DNA of 6,159 nucleotides, from assembly GCA_030746455.1 (NCBI GenBank), contig JASLMQ010001026.1:1-6159 (forward strand), written 5' to 3'. A model generated the notes under the pieces. It was not told the DNA's origin. It searched no databases and saw nothing but the letters and a program-made list of their open reading frames with translations. A program made the translations under genes and the position numbers. The DNA is from Candidatus Latescibacterota bacterium. Its GTDB lineage: Bacteria; Latescibacterota; UBA2968; GCA-2709665. The stretch's first letter is position 1, and each line of letters begins with the position of its first letter. Shown one piece after another: positions 1 through 5,438 of the stretch.

Positions 1-18
1 AGCTACGTGAGTGTCCAG

Positions 19-1521
19 TCAACTTAGGGCTTTACACTTAATGTTATAGGTCTTCGGGCCGCACACGGCCGCGTAGGCCCCACTGCAGATGCCCAGGTAT
101 CCTCCACCACTTCTCACAAACTCGCGTATCCTATCCTGACCCTCCTTGCCGAGGGCCTTCGCGAGTATCCGAGACTTCCCTCCCCCGGGGAAGTAGAAGA
201 CATCATACCTGTCCCTGGTCAGTTCGCTCTTGACATCCCAGAACGTCATTCCCGTTGAGACGATCTCGGTGCCTTCGACCGCGGACAGGTAGTCGCTGAC
301 GCAGGGCTTTGACAGAACTCCGCCCTCACCCTCCGGGGTGTAGACGATGTAGGCGGCCCTAATCGTCCGCGTCCCGGTCTTCCCGCGTTCATTCTTGCCT
401 CCCGGATGGTCATCCTCCAGCACGCCGGCCTCCCAACAGGCGAGATTGGCGAGCATCTCATTGAACCTCGCCTTGTCCGGGTGGTTCCTGTAGTGCCGGT
501 CGATGAGGCGCCCAATCCGTGGGTCGAACTCGTAGAGCCAGAGCCAGCGTAGCAGGTGGTACTTGCCGACCGGCGACCCGTATTCGAGATCCAGGTGGCT
601 GCGGAACTCGGGCTGCGCCTCGTCCTTGTTCCACAAGATATCCACGAATGTGTTCGCGAAGCGCTTCATATCGCTCTCTTCGAAGACGATACCGAGGTGA
701 TAGGCTCGCAGCGCGAACTCGATAACCAGATTGGCGTGGCCGGTATCCTCCGGACGACCGTCTTCTATGTAGTCCCAGAGATAGGCGTCCTCTTTCCCGA
801 GAAGTCTCAGGCTGTTCTTGAAGTACCGGGCCATCTCGGTAGCCTCGAGCAGGTAGAACTCCCGAAAGTCCGGGCTGGCCGGGAGATACTGCGGCAGCTG
901 GGCGATCTCGTGCAACACGAGCAAGAGCGTGCCAAAGCCCAGGTATTGGTTGCAGGGGAGATGTCGCCAACCGCCCCACTTGCGAAGGTGGGGTGCCGTT
1001 CCGCGATTTGCGTCCCAGTTCGCATGCCATTTCGCGATGATCTGTTCCTGAAGGGTCCTCAGATAGAGATCGGCCTTTGCCTTGTACTTCTTGTGCAGGG
1101 CAGGGCTGGTGTAGACCGTTTTGACGAACCGTGCGATAGGCACGCACACATGGCCGTCGTGAACGAGAAACTCGTCGTATTGCTCAGTGTACCCCGTTGA
1201 GCCCCATCCCCTGAACCCATCCTTGAATCCCTCCCAATGCTCGTCCGTCCAGTCGGGCACGTCTCTCATCTCATCGAGGAGATTATCAATCCGGACGACC
1301 ATGCAGTCCAACCACTTCGTATCCTTCGTGGCGCGATACATCGACAGGTAGGCGCGTGCCGGGTAGGCGTAGCTCCACCCGGGACTCCCCTTTGAACGCT
1401 GGTACAGGTTGGCGTGAGGGTCGCTATGCCGCGATTCGAATGCCTCGGCCCAATCGCCCGCCCGCGCCTGCGTCGTCGCTCCCAAGGCCAGAGATAGCAC
1501 AACAGTCAGTGCCTTTGTCAT
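19..1521 (-). CDS. Exported alpha/alpha-toroid-like protein fused to a C-terminally truncated GATase1/BPL_N-like domain
   Basis: This 500-residue protein has a Sec signal peptide (residues 1-21, hydrophobic core VVLSLALGA, cleavage expected after ARA before GDW), so it should act outside the cytoplasm. Residues 22 to about 366 are rich in Trp, Tyr and amphipathic helices, including LPCNQYLGFGTLLLVLHEI and a WDY...EDTGH motif (W249, E258, H262). This resembles alpha/alpha-toroid (six-hairpin) glycosidase, lyase or epimerase folds; the substrate is unknown. After a polar linker (about 367-385), residues 386-500 look like a class I glutamine amidotransferase/BPL_N-type Rossmann domain with FPGGG (444-448) and a nucleophile elbow GICSGAY with Cys479. 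The chain ends 21 residues after that Cys, before the place where this fold supplies its His and acidic residue, so the domain looks truncated or frameshifted. The ATG at 1521 is chosen because GGAGG (1531-1535) lies 9 nt upstream, a signal peptide begins there and a promoter lies just upstream. The same frame stays open to 1890, but that extension is low-complexity and unlikely to be translated. The fold assignments are inference from sequence pattern. Confidence 0.72.
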   Translation of the reverse strand: MTKALTVVLSLALGATTQARAGDWAEAFESRHSDPHANLYQRSKGSPGWSYAYPARAYLSMYRATKDTKWLDCMVVRIDNLLDEMRDVPDWTDEHWEGFKDGFRGWGSTGYTEQYDEFLVHDGHVCVPIARFVKTVYTSPALHKKYKAKADLYLRTLQEQIIAKWHANWDANRGTAPHLRKWGGWRHLPCNQYLGFGTLLLVLHEIAQLPQYLPASPDFREFYLLEATEMARYFKNSLRLLGKEDAYLWDYIEDGRPEDTGHANLVIEFALRAYHLGIVFEESDMKRFANTFVDILWNKDEAQPEFRSHLDLEYGSPVGKYHLLRWLWLYEFDPRIGRLIDRHYRNHPDKARFNEMLANLACWEAGVLEDDHPGGKNERGKTGTRTIRAAYIVYTPEGEGGVLSKPCVSDYLSAVEGTEIVSTGMTFWDVKSELTRDRYDVFYFPGGGKSRILAKALGKEGQDRIREFVRSGGGYLGICSGAYAAVCGPKTYNIKCKALS

Positions 1522-1609
1522 TACAGATTTCCTCCCCTTCTGGCAGGTCTCGGCACCACGGTTTTGAATCCTCCTCACCGGGCACGCCGTCTCGCTCTGC
1601 TGCAGGCGG

Positions 1610-1638
1610 AAGATAGTGCGGCCAGGCTGCGAAAGCAA
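1610..1638 (-). promoter_or_regulatory. Probable sigma-70 promoter of the toroid/GATase-like gene
   Basis: Read on the minus strand, TTGCTT (1638-1633) is followed after 17 nt by TATCTT (1615-1610). This gives a leader of about 80 nt before the ATG at 1521. It sits inside the open frame that extends upstream of that ATG, which supports the shorter protein. The hexamers match the consensus only moderately. Confidence 0.45.
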
Positions 1639-1709
1639 AGGGGGAATGGCTGCGGCCCCCTGCTTCATGAGGGGACAGACGGACCTGAAACGCCCGATTC
1701 CCTTCGGGG

Positions 1710-1759
1710 CTGGGGCCCGGATGCGCCTGGCCAGGCCAGACGGGGTCACCCGGCCCCAG
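1710..1759. repeat. GC-rich nested palindrome in the divergent intergenic region
   Basis: An outer arm CTGGGGCCCGG (1710-1720) pairs with CCGGCCCCAG (1750-1759) with one bulged C. Inside the loop, CTGGCC (1727-1732) pairs with GGCCAG (1734-1739) around a single A. The structure lies between the divergent promoters of the toroid-like gene and the HU gene. No T-run follows on either strand, so it does not look like an intrinsic terminator. It could be a REP-like element or a protein site. The rest of 1640-1883 shows no convincing gene. Confidence 0.4.
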
Positions 1760-1883
1760 AGGGCCCGAACGGGGGCCGTCGACCCATTGTATTGGCCGAA
1801 TTCGCGGGGTACAGCTACGGAACATAAGCCCTTTAGATTCACCACGAAGTCCCACCCCGTATCCGCGATTCGGCTTGCCCCAC

Positions 1884-1913
1884 TTGACATTTGTCCCGAA
1901 TCGGACCTATATT
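1884..1913 (+). promoter_or_regulatory. Sigma-70-type promoter of the HU gene
   Basis: A perfect -35 box TTGACA (1884-1889) is separated by 18 nt from the -10 box TATATT (1908-1913). Transcription should start near 1920, leaving a leader of about 25 nt. The ribosome site AAGGGGGTGAT (1930-1940) matches the classical AAGGAGGTGAT at 10 of 11 positions and lies 3 nt before the ATG, which predicts strong expression as usual for HU. Confidence 0.75.
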
Positions 1914-1943
1914 TAGTCGCCTATTGGGAAAGGGGGTGATAGC

Positions 1944-2219
1944 ATGCCAAACAAGGCGGAGCTGGTAGACGCGATTTCGGAGAAGGCAGACATTTCCAAG
2001 AAGGACGCAGAGGCCGCGCTGAATGCGGCGTTGGGAGAGATCACCGGGGCTCTGAAGACGGGGGAGCGGGTAACCATTTCGGGCTTTGGGACATTTTCGG
2101 TCGGTAGTCGCGCGGCACGGACGGGCCGCAATCCTCAGACGGGAGCCACGATTCAGATTCCGGCGAGCAAGACCATTCGATTCAAGGCTGGGAAGGCGTT
2201 GAAGGACGCCGTGCAATAG
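1944..2219 (+). CDS. HU-family DNA-binding protein
   Basis: This 91-residue protein has the length and full layout of bacterial HU/IHF proteins. An N-terminal helix-turn-helix dimerisation half (residues 3-38, starting NKAELVDAISEKA) is followed by the strand signature GFGTFSV (47-53). The flexible DNA-binding arm GRNPQTGATIQIPAS (61-75) carries the conserved arm-tip Pro64, which in HU proteins intercalates between base pairs and kinks DNA. The C-terminal helix FKAGKALKDAV completes the fold. It is expected to dimerise in the nucleoid and bind bent or damaged DNA with little sequence preference. The start is set by the near-perfect ribosome site at 1930-1940. It is a single-gene unit with its own promoter and terminator, divergent from the toroid-like gene. 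HU cannot be firmly separated from IHF subunits by sequence alone, but the arm and length favour HU. Confidence 0.97.
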   Translation: MPNKAELVDAISEKADISKKDAEAALNAALGEITGALKTGERVTISGFGTFSVGSRAARTGRNPQTGATIQIPASKTIRFKAGKALKDAVQ

Positions 2220-2239
2220 CTGTCCTGATCACGGATCTT

Positions 2240-2287
2240 GCCCCGAGAGGCGGGCCCGATGCGGGCGCCGCCTCCGGGGCTTTTTTT
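2240..2287 (+). terminator. Intrinsic terminator after the HU gene
   Basis: GCCCCGAGAGGCGG (2240-2253) pairs with CCGCCTCCGGGGC (2268-2280) with a single bulged base, and seven T residues follow (2281-2287). It begins about 20 nt after the HU stop codon. Confidence 0.88.
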
Positions 2288-2288
2288 C

Positions 2289-2317
2289 TTGACAGACATG
2301 GGGATTGGGGATATACT
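2289..2317 (+). promoter_or_regulatory. Strong sigma-70 promoter of the lipoprotein gene
   Basis: A perfect -35 box TTGACA (2289-2294) and -10 box TATACT (2312-2317) are separated by the ideal 17 nt. The -35 box starts two bases after the T-run of the HU terminator, so the two transcription units are packed back to back. Transcription should start near 2324. Confidence 0.8.
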
Positions 2318-2319
2318 GT

Positions 2320-2342
2320 GGGCGCTTTGTCGAGAAGCGCCC
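2320..2342. promoter_or_regulatory. Perfect inverted repeat over the transcription start, candidate operator
   Basis: GGGCGCTT (2320-2327) and its exact complement AAGCGCCC (2335-2342) flank a 7-nt centre. The repeat starts just after the -10 box and covers the expected start site, a common position for repressor operators. It could instead act as a 5' mRNA hairpin, but the predicted +1 falls inside the left arm, so the full stem might not be transcribed. Confidence 0.4.
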
Positions 2343-2389
2343 GGGCGCGCGTGTATGGGCAATTCGGGGTGTTCTTCAAGGAGGTCGCG

Positions 2390-2905
2390 ATGAGGTCTTT
2401 GGCCGTAGGCCTGGTTGGGTTGATGCTCTTGGTGAGTTGGGGGTGTAGCGATCGACTGGCGGACATCCAGGCTCAGCTCGAAGGTACCTGGGTGCTCGAG
2501 TCTCGCGAGCTTCCCGACGGCTCCAGGCTGGCCTCTCCCCGGATTACGGGGGCCTTCACCTGGGTCCCAATCGATTCCCGGAAGGCCCACGTGACGCTCA
2601 ACGTACTGGTGGACGAAAAGGACCGGCTCCCGCGGACTTTCGACTACGCGGCGAGCACATACGAGGTCTCCACCTCGGCCATCACGCGCAAGCGGTACCT
2701 GATGGTCCGTCAGGGCTACCGATCCTCATCAAGAGCCCCAATCACGGGATATACCAAGGCGAGGACCGCGAAGGGCAAGATCTCCGTCGAGGAGGGTACG
2801 ATAAAAATATCCCACGAGAGAGGCTTTTCGCAGGTGTTCCTCGAGGACCGCATGACGGCGACCTTCCCGGGGGTCTTTGTGGACACGTGGAAGAAGATCC
2901 GCTGA
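2390..2905 (+). CDS. Probable lipoprotein with a lipocalin-like beta-rich domain
   Basis: This 171-residue protein has a short basic N-terminus, a hydrophobic stretch (residues 4-15) and VSWGC ending at Cys19. It is likely a lipoprotein processed by signal peptidase II, although Trp at -2 and Ser at -3 make the lipobox atypical. The residue after Cys is Ser, which would favour outer-membrane sorting in diderms. The mature part opens with a short helix (DIQAQ) and then LEGTWVLES, the GTW signature found at the start of lipocalin/calycin-like domains. Alternating strand-like segments follow to the C-terminus. No catalytic motif is visible and the ligand is unknown. The ATG at 2390 is chosen for the ribosome site AAGGAGGT (2378-2385) four bases upstream and for the signal peptide; the frame is open from 2318 but begins at the predicted start of transcription. 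It is a single-gene unit with a very good promoter and terminator. That it is a real lipoprotein is likely; the lipocalin-like fold is tentative. Confidence 0.8.
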   Translation: MRSLAVGLVGLMLLVSWGCSDRLADIQAQLEGTWVLESRELPDGSRLASPRITGAFTWVPIDSRKAHVTLNVLVDEKDRLPRTFDYAASTYEVSTSAITRKRYLMVRQGYRSSSRAPITGYTKARTAKGKISVEEGTIKISHERGFSQVFLEDRMTATFPGVFVDTWKKIR

Positions 2906-2928
2906 TGGCTTGAGGCCGGACGCGCATC

Positions 2929-2965
2929 GGGCACAGGGGGCATTCCCCTGTGCCCTTTCTTTCTT
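2929..2965 (+). terminator. Intrinsic terminator after the lipoprotein gene
   Basis: GGGCACAGGGG (2929-2939) and CCCCTGTGCCC (2945-2955) form a perfect 11-bp stem with a 5-nt loop, followed by the T-rich tail TTTCTTTCTT. It lies about 25 nt after the stop codon. Confidence 0.93.
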
Positions 2966-2978
2966 ATGTATTTCTGGA

Positions 2979-3257
2979 TCAGTCAACGCCCACCCTACTG
3001 GAATACGGCTGCTTCGGTACCTTCTCGAGGAAACGTCCCACCTGATCGGGTGAGATAATGCGTCGCTCCTGGTGCTTCAGCTTCGGCATCTCCACTAACG
3101 GCCTGGGATTGATGCGGAGGTACCCCCACTGCGATGCGTGTTTGAGGTACCGGCCCAGGGAGGCCGGGTGGTTCCTGATGCTCGCCGGAGACAACTGGGC
3201 CGGCACCGCATCAGCGTGCTTCTTCTTGTTTGGCCTACGCTGGATTGTACCGCGCAT
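2979..3257 (-). pseudogene. Tyrosine recombinase (phage-type integrase) fragment without catalytic domain
   Basis: The 92-codon frame begins MRGTIQRR, an opening common in phage-type integrases. It moves quickly into a SAM-like core-binding domain: SPASIRNHPASLGRYLKHA (about residues 24-42), then SQWGYLRINPRPLVEMPKLKHQERRIISPDQVGRFLEKVP, which is the usual bridge into the catalytic domain. The frame stops at about residue 92, so the whole catalytic domain (the Arg-His-Arg-Tyr residues) is absent. The N-terminal arm is also shorter than in complete integrases, which suggests an internal deletion as well. The ATG at 3257 has a GGAGGGAGG ribosome site about 3 nt upstream, so the start looks original. 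Without the Tyr nucleophile it cannot recombine DNA. It is most likely the decayed relic of an integrated element. A truncated DNA-binding regulator is possible but unsupported. Confidence 0.7.
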
Positions 3258-3290
3258 CTGCCTCCCTCCAGATTAAGTTGTGCTGACCGG

Positions 3291-3530
3291 CTATCTTTCC
3301 CGCCGCCTCTTCCGCCCCCTCTGGCTCTCCCTGCCGATATGTTGTCTAAGGCGGTTCGGCTCCCACTCCCTGTACTTCTTGTTGGGGAAAATCACATAGT
3401 CACATCCCACTTTCTGCGCATCTACAGCACCCCGTCTGATGGTCACGGATGGACACCGATGGGAGGACCCAGGCAACCGCCAGCCCGGGTGGGGTGAAGC
3501 AGCCGCCGGCCGAACCGGATTCTGCCCCAT
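3291..3530 (-). CDS. Short basic hypothetical reading frame, possibly a gene remnant
   Basis: I do not recognise this 79-codon frame. Its C-terminal half (about residues 36-79) looks like real protein, with VGCDYVIFPNKKYREWEPNRL and a strongly basic tail ending RGRKRRRER. The N-terminal half is Pro/Gly-rich and unconvincing. No clear ribosome site precedes the ATG at 3530. It ends about 33 nt before the integrase fragment on the same strand, which could mean a former shared unit of a mobile element. It may be the tail of a decayed gene. The remaining bases 3531-3641 show nothing I can support. Confidence 0.25.
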   Translation of the reverse strand: MGQNPVRPAAASPHPGWRLPGSSHRCPSVTIRRGAVDAQKVGCDYVIFPNKKYREWEPNRLRQHIGRESQRGRKRRRER

Positions 3531-3641
3531 ATAGCGGGCTTCTCGGGAACATCCCAGAGCCTAAAGGGAGGCGACGTACACAGGAAGGGATCGTGGACCC
3601 TCTCTGAGACCGATCGAATATCCGGCGAAATACTGCCATAT

Positions 3642-3665
3642 TGGCCCCCTGAAAGTGCGAGACAT
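3642..3665 (+). repeat. Left terminal inverted repeat of the IS3-family element
   Basis: Imperfect inverse of 4875-4896. A TATAGT box (3668-3673) just inside could be the -10 element of the transposase promoter, but no good -35 box stands 17 nt upstream. Confidence 0.75.
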
Positions 3666-3696
3666 CCTATAGTGTAGTATTCACTGGGGGTGTCCA

Positions 3697-3990
3697 ATGT
3701 CGAGAGAGTCGAAGTTCACGGATGAGCAGAAGTTCGAGATATCGCTGGACCTGGTATCTGGGAAGCTGTCGCATTCGGACGTGTGCCGGAAGTGGGGTAT
3801 CAGCTCGACGTATGCATATAAGCTGAAGGATCGGGCGTTTGAGCTGTTGCGGGGTGGGATGGGTCGTCCTACTGGCAAGCCGGACGCGGCGGTGGAGCGG
3901 CTGGAGAAGCGAGTTGCGGACCTGGAGCAGCTCGCAGGTGACCAGGCGCTGGCAATCCGGATTCTAAAAAAAACTCGAGGCCGCGAGTAG
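3697..3990 (+). CDS. IS3-family transposase OrfA (DNA-binding subunit)
   Basis: This 97-residue protein begins SRESKFTDEQKFEISLDLV and contains a helix-turn-helix at about residues 27-46 (DVCRKWGISSTYAYKLKDRA). OrfA proteins use this region to bind the IS ends. Residues 65-92 form a leucine-zipper-like coiled coil (VERLEKRVADLEQLA...IRILKK), the usual OrfA oligomerisation segment. Length is normal for the family. The ATG has a GGGGGTGT ribosome site about 3 nt upstream. Near the 3' end the frame crosses eight A residues (3966-3973) and then reaches TAG at 3988, as expected where ribosomes slip to make OrfAB. In this family OrfA alone generally down-regulates transposition. Confidence 0.9.
   Translation: MSRESKFTDEQKFEISLDLVSGKLSHSDVCRKWGISSTYAYKLKDRAFELLRGGMGRPTGKPDAAVERLEKRVADLEQLAGDQALAIRILKKTRGRE
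3966..3973 (+). promoter_or_regulatory. Programmed -1 frameshift slippery site between orfA and orfB
   Basis: In the orfA frame the run reads A AAA AAA (3966-3972) followed by AC. Slippage by -1 gives Lys-Lys-Asn-Ser-Arg-Pro-Arg and continues without a stop into orfB, producing the OrfAB fusion transposase. A short stem CTCG/CGAG (3974-3977 with 3984-3987) lies directly downstream; it is small and close, so its stimulatory role is uncertain. Confidence 0.75.
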
Positions 3991-3992
3991 AG

Positions 3993-4871
3993 GTGGAAGC
4001 CGCCAGAGCTGAGTCGGGCCTGAGCGTACGGCGGTTGGCCCTGGCGTTCTGTGAGCCGATCTCGACGGTGGGTCGATGGGTCCTGAAGTCTGGGCCGAAG
4101 GGCAGGCAGCCTCGTCGATGTCCGGTGTCTGGAGACCCGGAGCTGAGGGACAAGATCAAGAATCTGTGCGAAGCGCCGCGGTACCTGACCTTTGGACATC
4201 GGATGATCCGAGCACTGCTTCGACGGCAACATGCTATCCGAGTTAGCCGGAAGACGGTGCTTCGAATAATGCGTGAAATGGGATATACACAAGCCAAGAT
4301 CCGTCGCAAGCCTATGAGGCCCAAGCGGGTGGAGAAGATGCGTCCGGAGGGTCCCAATGAGGGGTGGCAGATCGATATGACCAGCTTTCCTTTGGCGGAT
4401 CTTATACCTGTGTATCTGGTGACGGTGATAGATTGCTTCACGCGCCAGATCGTGGGTTGGACGCTGGACCGACGCTGCCGAGCTTCGGAATGGATCGCAG
4501 CGGTTCGACAAGGTCTGGAAGCTCGAGGACTGACCTGCAAGGAGTCCTGTGAGGACTTGATCTTGCGCAGTGACAACGGAGCGCAACCGTGCTCGAACGC
4601 GTTTGTGAAGTTCCTGAGTCACCGTGGTGTCCAAGGCCAGTATACTGGATACAACGCTCCAGATGATAATGCCTATGTCGAACACTCCGTCATCCGTACG
4701 ATCAAGGAAGAGGAAATCTGGGGTAACGAATACGACACGTTCACAGAAGCCCGGGATGCCATCGCCGCCTATGTGGCATTCTACAACAGCGAGAGGCCAC
4801 ACTCCTCGCTGAACTACCTCACTCCGGACGAGGCTTACCAGGCGGCTACGGCTTCACTCAAAGCCGCCTGA
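3993..4871 (+). CDS. IS3-family transposase OrfB (DDE integrase catalytic part)
   Basis: Read from a GTG at 3993, this part is 292 residues. Probably most product is made as OrfAB by -1 frameshift, because the frame is open back to the A8 run. Residues about 50-97 (LRDKIKNLCEA...RKTVLRIMREMG) match the HTH_21-like region before the catalytic core. The retroviral-integrase-type (rve) core spans about 120-285. Candidate catalytic residues are D128 (WQIDMT), D194 (RSDNGAQ) and E230 (NAYVEHS), with 35 residues between the last two: the D,D(35)E signature. The closing YNSERPHSSLNYLTPDEAY is typical of the family. These enzymes cut the IS ends and join strands through a circular intermediate. EHSV after the catalytic region replaces the more usual ESF. 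The stop lies 3 nt before the right inverted repeat, and no disabling mutation is visible. Confidence 0.92.
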   Translation: MEAARAESGLSVRRLALAFCEPISTVGRWVLKSGPKGRQPRRCPVSGDPELRDKIKNLCEAPRYLTFGHRMIRALLRRQHAIRVSRKTVLRIMREMGYTQAKIRRKPMRPKRVEKMRPEGPNEGWQIDMTSFPLADLIPVYLVTVIDCFTRQIVGWTLDRRCRASEWIAAVRQGLEARGLTCKESCEDLILRSDNGAQPCSNAFVKFLSHRGVQGQYTGYNAPDDNAYVEHSVIRTIKEEEIWGNEYDTFTEARDAIAAYVAFYNSERPHSSLNYLTPDEAYQAATASLKAA

Positions 4872-4874
4872 CAA

Positions 4875-4896
4875 ATGTCTCGCTTTCCGGGGGGCA
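4875..4896 (-). repeat. Right terminal inverted repeat of the IS3-family element
   Basis: The inverse complement matches the left end at 3642-3665 with two substitutions and one 2-nt gap. It ends in CA, matching the TG start on the left. Confidence 0.75.
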
Positions 4897-5149
4897 CTAC
4901 GATTTGGCGGCCCCGTTCTCCGCCATCGCCTGTCTTTCACGTCCACAGGTGCGTTGTTCGCGGCACCCCTCTGAATATCGTCAACACCGGGGGGGTGGGA
5001 TATGGGATACCGACGGTATGCCTCGACGGACCTCGTTGCGACCCAAGCCCTCTCTTCTCTCGGTTAGCAAAGAGCAAGGAGCAGACGCACTGTATGCTGA
5101 GGGTTCCTCTGCCTTCTGGGCCCCATTCTCCGTACCCCTCCGTTCGGGT
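4897..5149. other. IS right flank without a supported gene
   Basis: Reading frames here are Arg/Pro/Ser-rich and overlap on both strands, with no ribosome site or recognisable domain. I see no RNA gene or clear repeat. It is likely decayed or non-coding sequence between the IS and the short remnant to its right. Confidence 0.4.
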
Positions 5150-5284
5150 CTAGAGCTCCAGCCACTTCTTGAGGGTGCCCGGGCTCTTCGCCATCCGGAT
5201 CTCGTGACCGCACTCGTGCGGGTCGATTTCGATCCAGTCCTCGATTGCCGGCTTGCGTTGGTGCCCGAGTGGGCCTTCTGTGGC
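5150..5284 (-). pseudogene. Short coding-like remnant, C-terminal end of an unknown protein
   Basis: A 44-codon stretch lies between an in-frame TGA (5287-5285) and a TAG (5152-5150). It reads KPAIEDWIEIDPHECGHEI and then RMAKSPGTLKKWLEL, which has the balanced composition and codon choice of real protein rather than of a shadow frame. No start codon or ribosome site is visible at its beginning; the only Met is internal (MAKSPG). I do not recognise the family. It may be the last piece of a gene disrupted during the rearrangements that left the neighbouring integrase fragment and IS element. It is downstream of, but separated by a terminator from, the repeat-protein gene. Confidence 0.3.
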
Positions 5285-5382
5285 TCAGATGCCACGGCTT
5301 GGTCTCCCTTGCATCGCGTTCCCTACCCCGCCTTTCGCGACGGTCAACGGATTGGCCCTGGGTTCCGCCGATCCGAGCCCCC

Positions 5383-5414
5383 AACAGAAAGGCCCACGAA
5401 TCCATCGTGGGCCT
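5383..5414 (-). terminator. Intrinsic terminator of the tandem-repeat protein gene
   Basis: On the minus strand AGGCCCACGA (5414-5405) and TCGTGGGCCT (5399-5390) form a perfect 10-bp stem with a 5-nt loop, followed by the T-rich TTCTGTT. It lies about 25 nt after the stop codon at 5441-5439. Confidence 0.88.
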
Positions 5415-5438
5415 CTCGGGTAAACAGAACTTGGCCGC

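Larger units (their letters stand above)
3642..4896 (+). mobile_element. IS3-family insertion sequence, apparently complete
   Basis: The element is about 1,255 bp, within the IS3-family range. Its ends are imperfect inverted repeats: the left end (3642-3665) starts TGGCCCCCTGAAAGTGCGAG and the inverse of the right end (4896-4875) reads TGCCCCCCGGAAAGCGAGAC. They share the TG terminus, the C-run, GAAAG and CGAGACAT, and differ by two substitutions and a 2-nt gap. Between them lie orfA and orfB in -1 register with a slippery A8 run. Neither gene has an internal stop, so the copy could be active. I see no matching 3-5 bp target duplication (left flank ends CATAT, right flank begins CTACG). That suggests an old insertion, a rearrangement, or that my ends are off by a few bases. 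Subgroup within IS3 is not assigned. Confidence 0.85.

Noticed and set aside
556..1200. Plus-strand 214-codon frame opposite the toroid-like gene
   Set aside because: It lies entirely antisense to a gene with a clear signal peptide and domain pattern, and has no ribosome site or recognisable domain.
1522..1890. N-terminal extension of the toroid/GATase-like protein to an ATG at 1890
   Set aside because: The extension is Arg/Pro/Gly-rich, contains the predicted promoter and palindrome, and its ATG overlaps the HU -35 box. A signal peptide and good ribosome site mark the start at 1521.
3681..4802. Minus-strand 373-codon frame opposite the IS genes
   Set aside because: It is antisense to both transposase frames, is Arg/Ser/His-rich and shows no domain.
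2979..5300. Complete prophage, integron or defence island
   Set aside because: Only an integrase fragment, an IS and unidentified remnants are present. No attachment-site pair, phage structural gene, tRNA or defence gene is visible.
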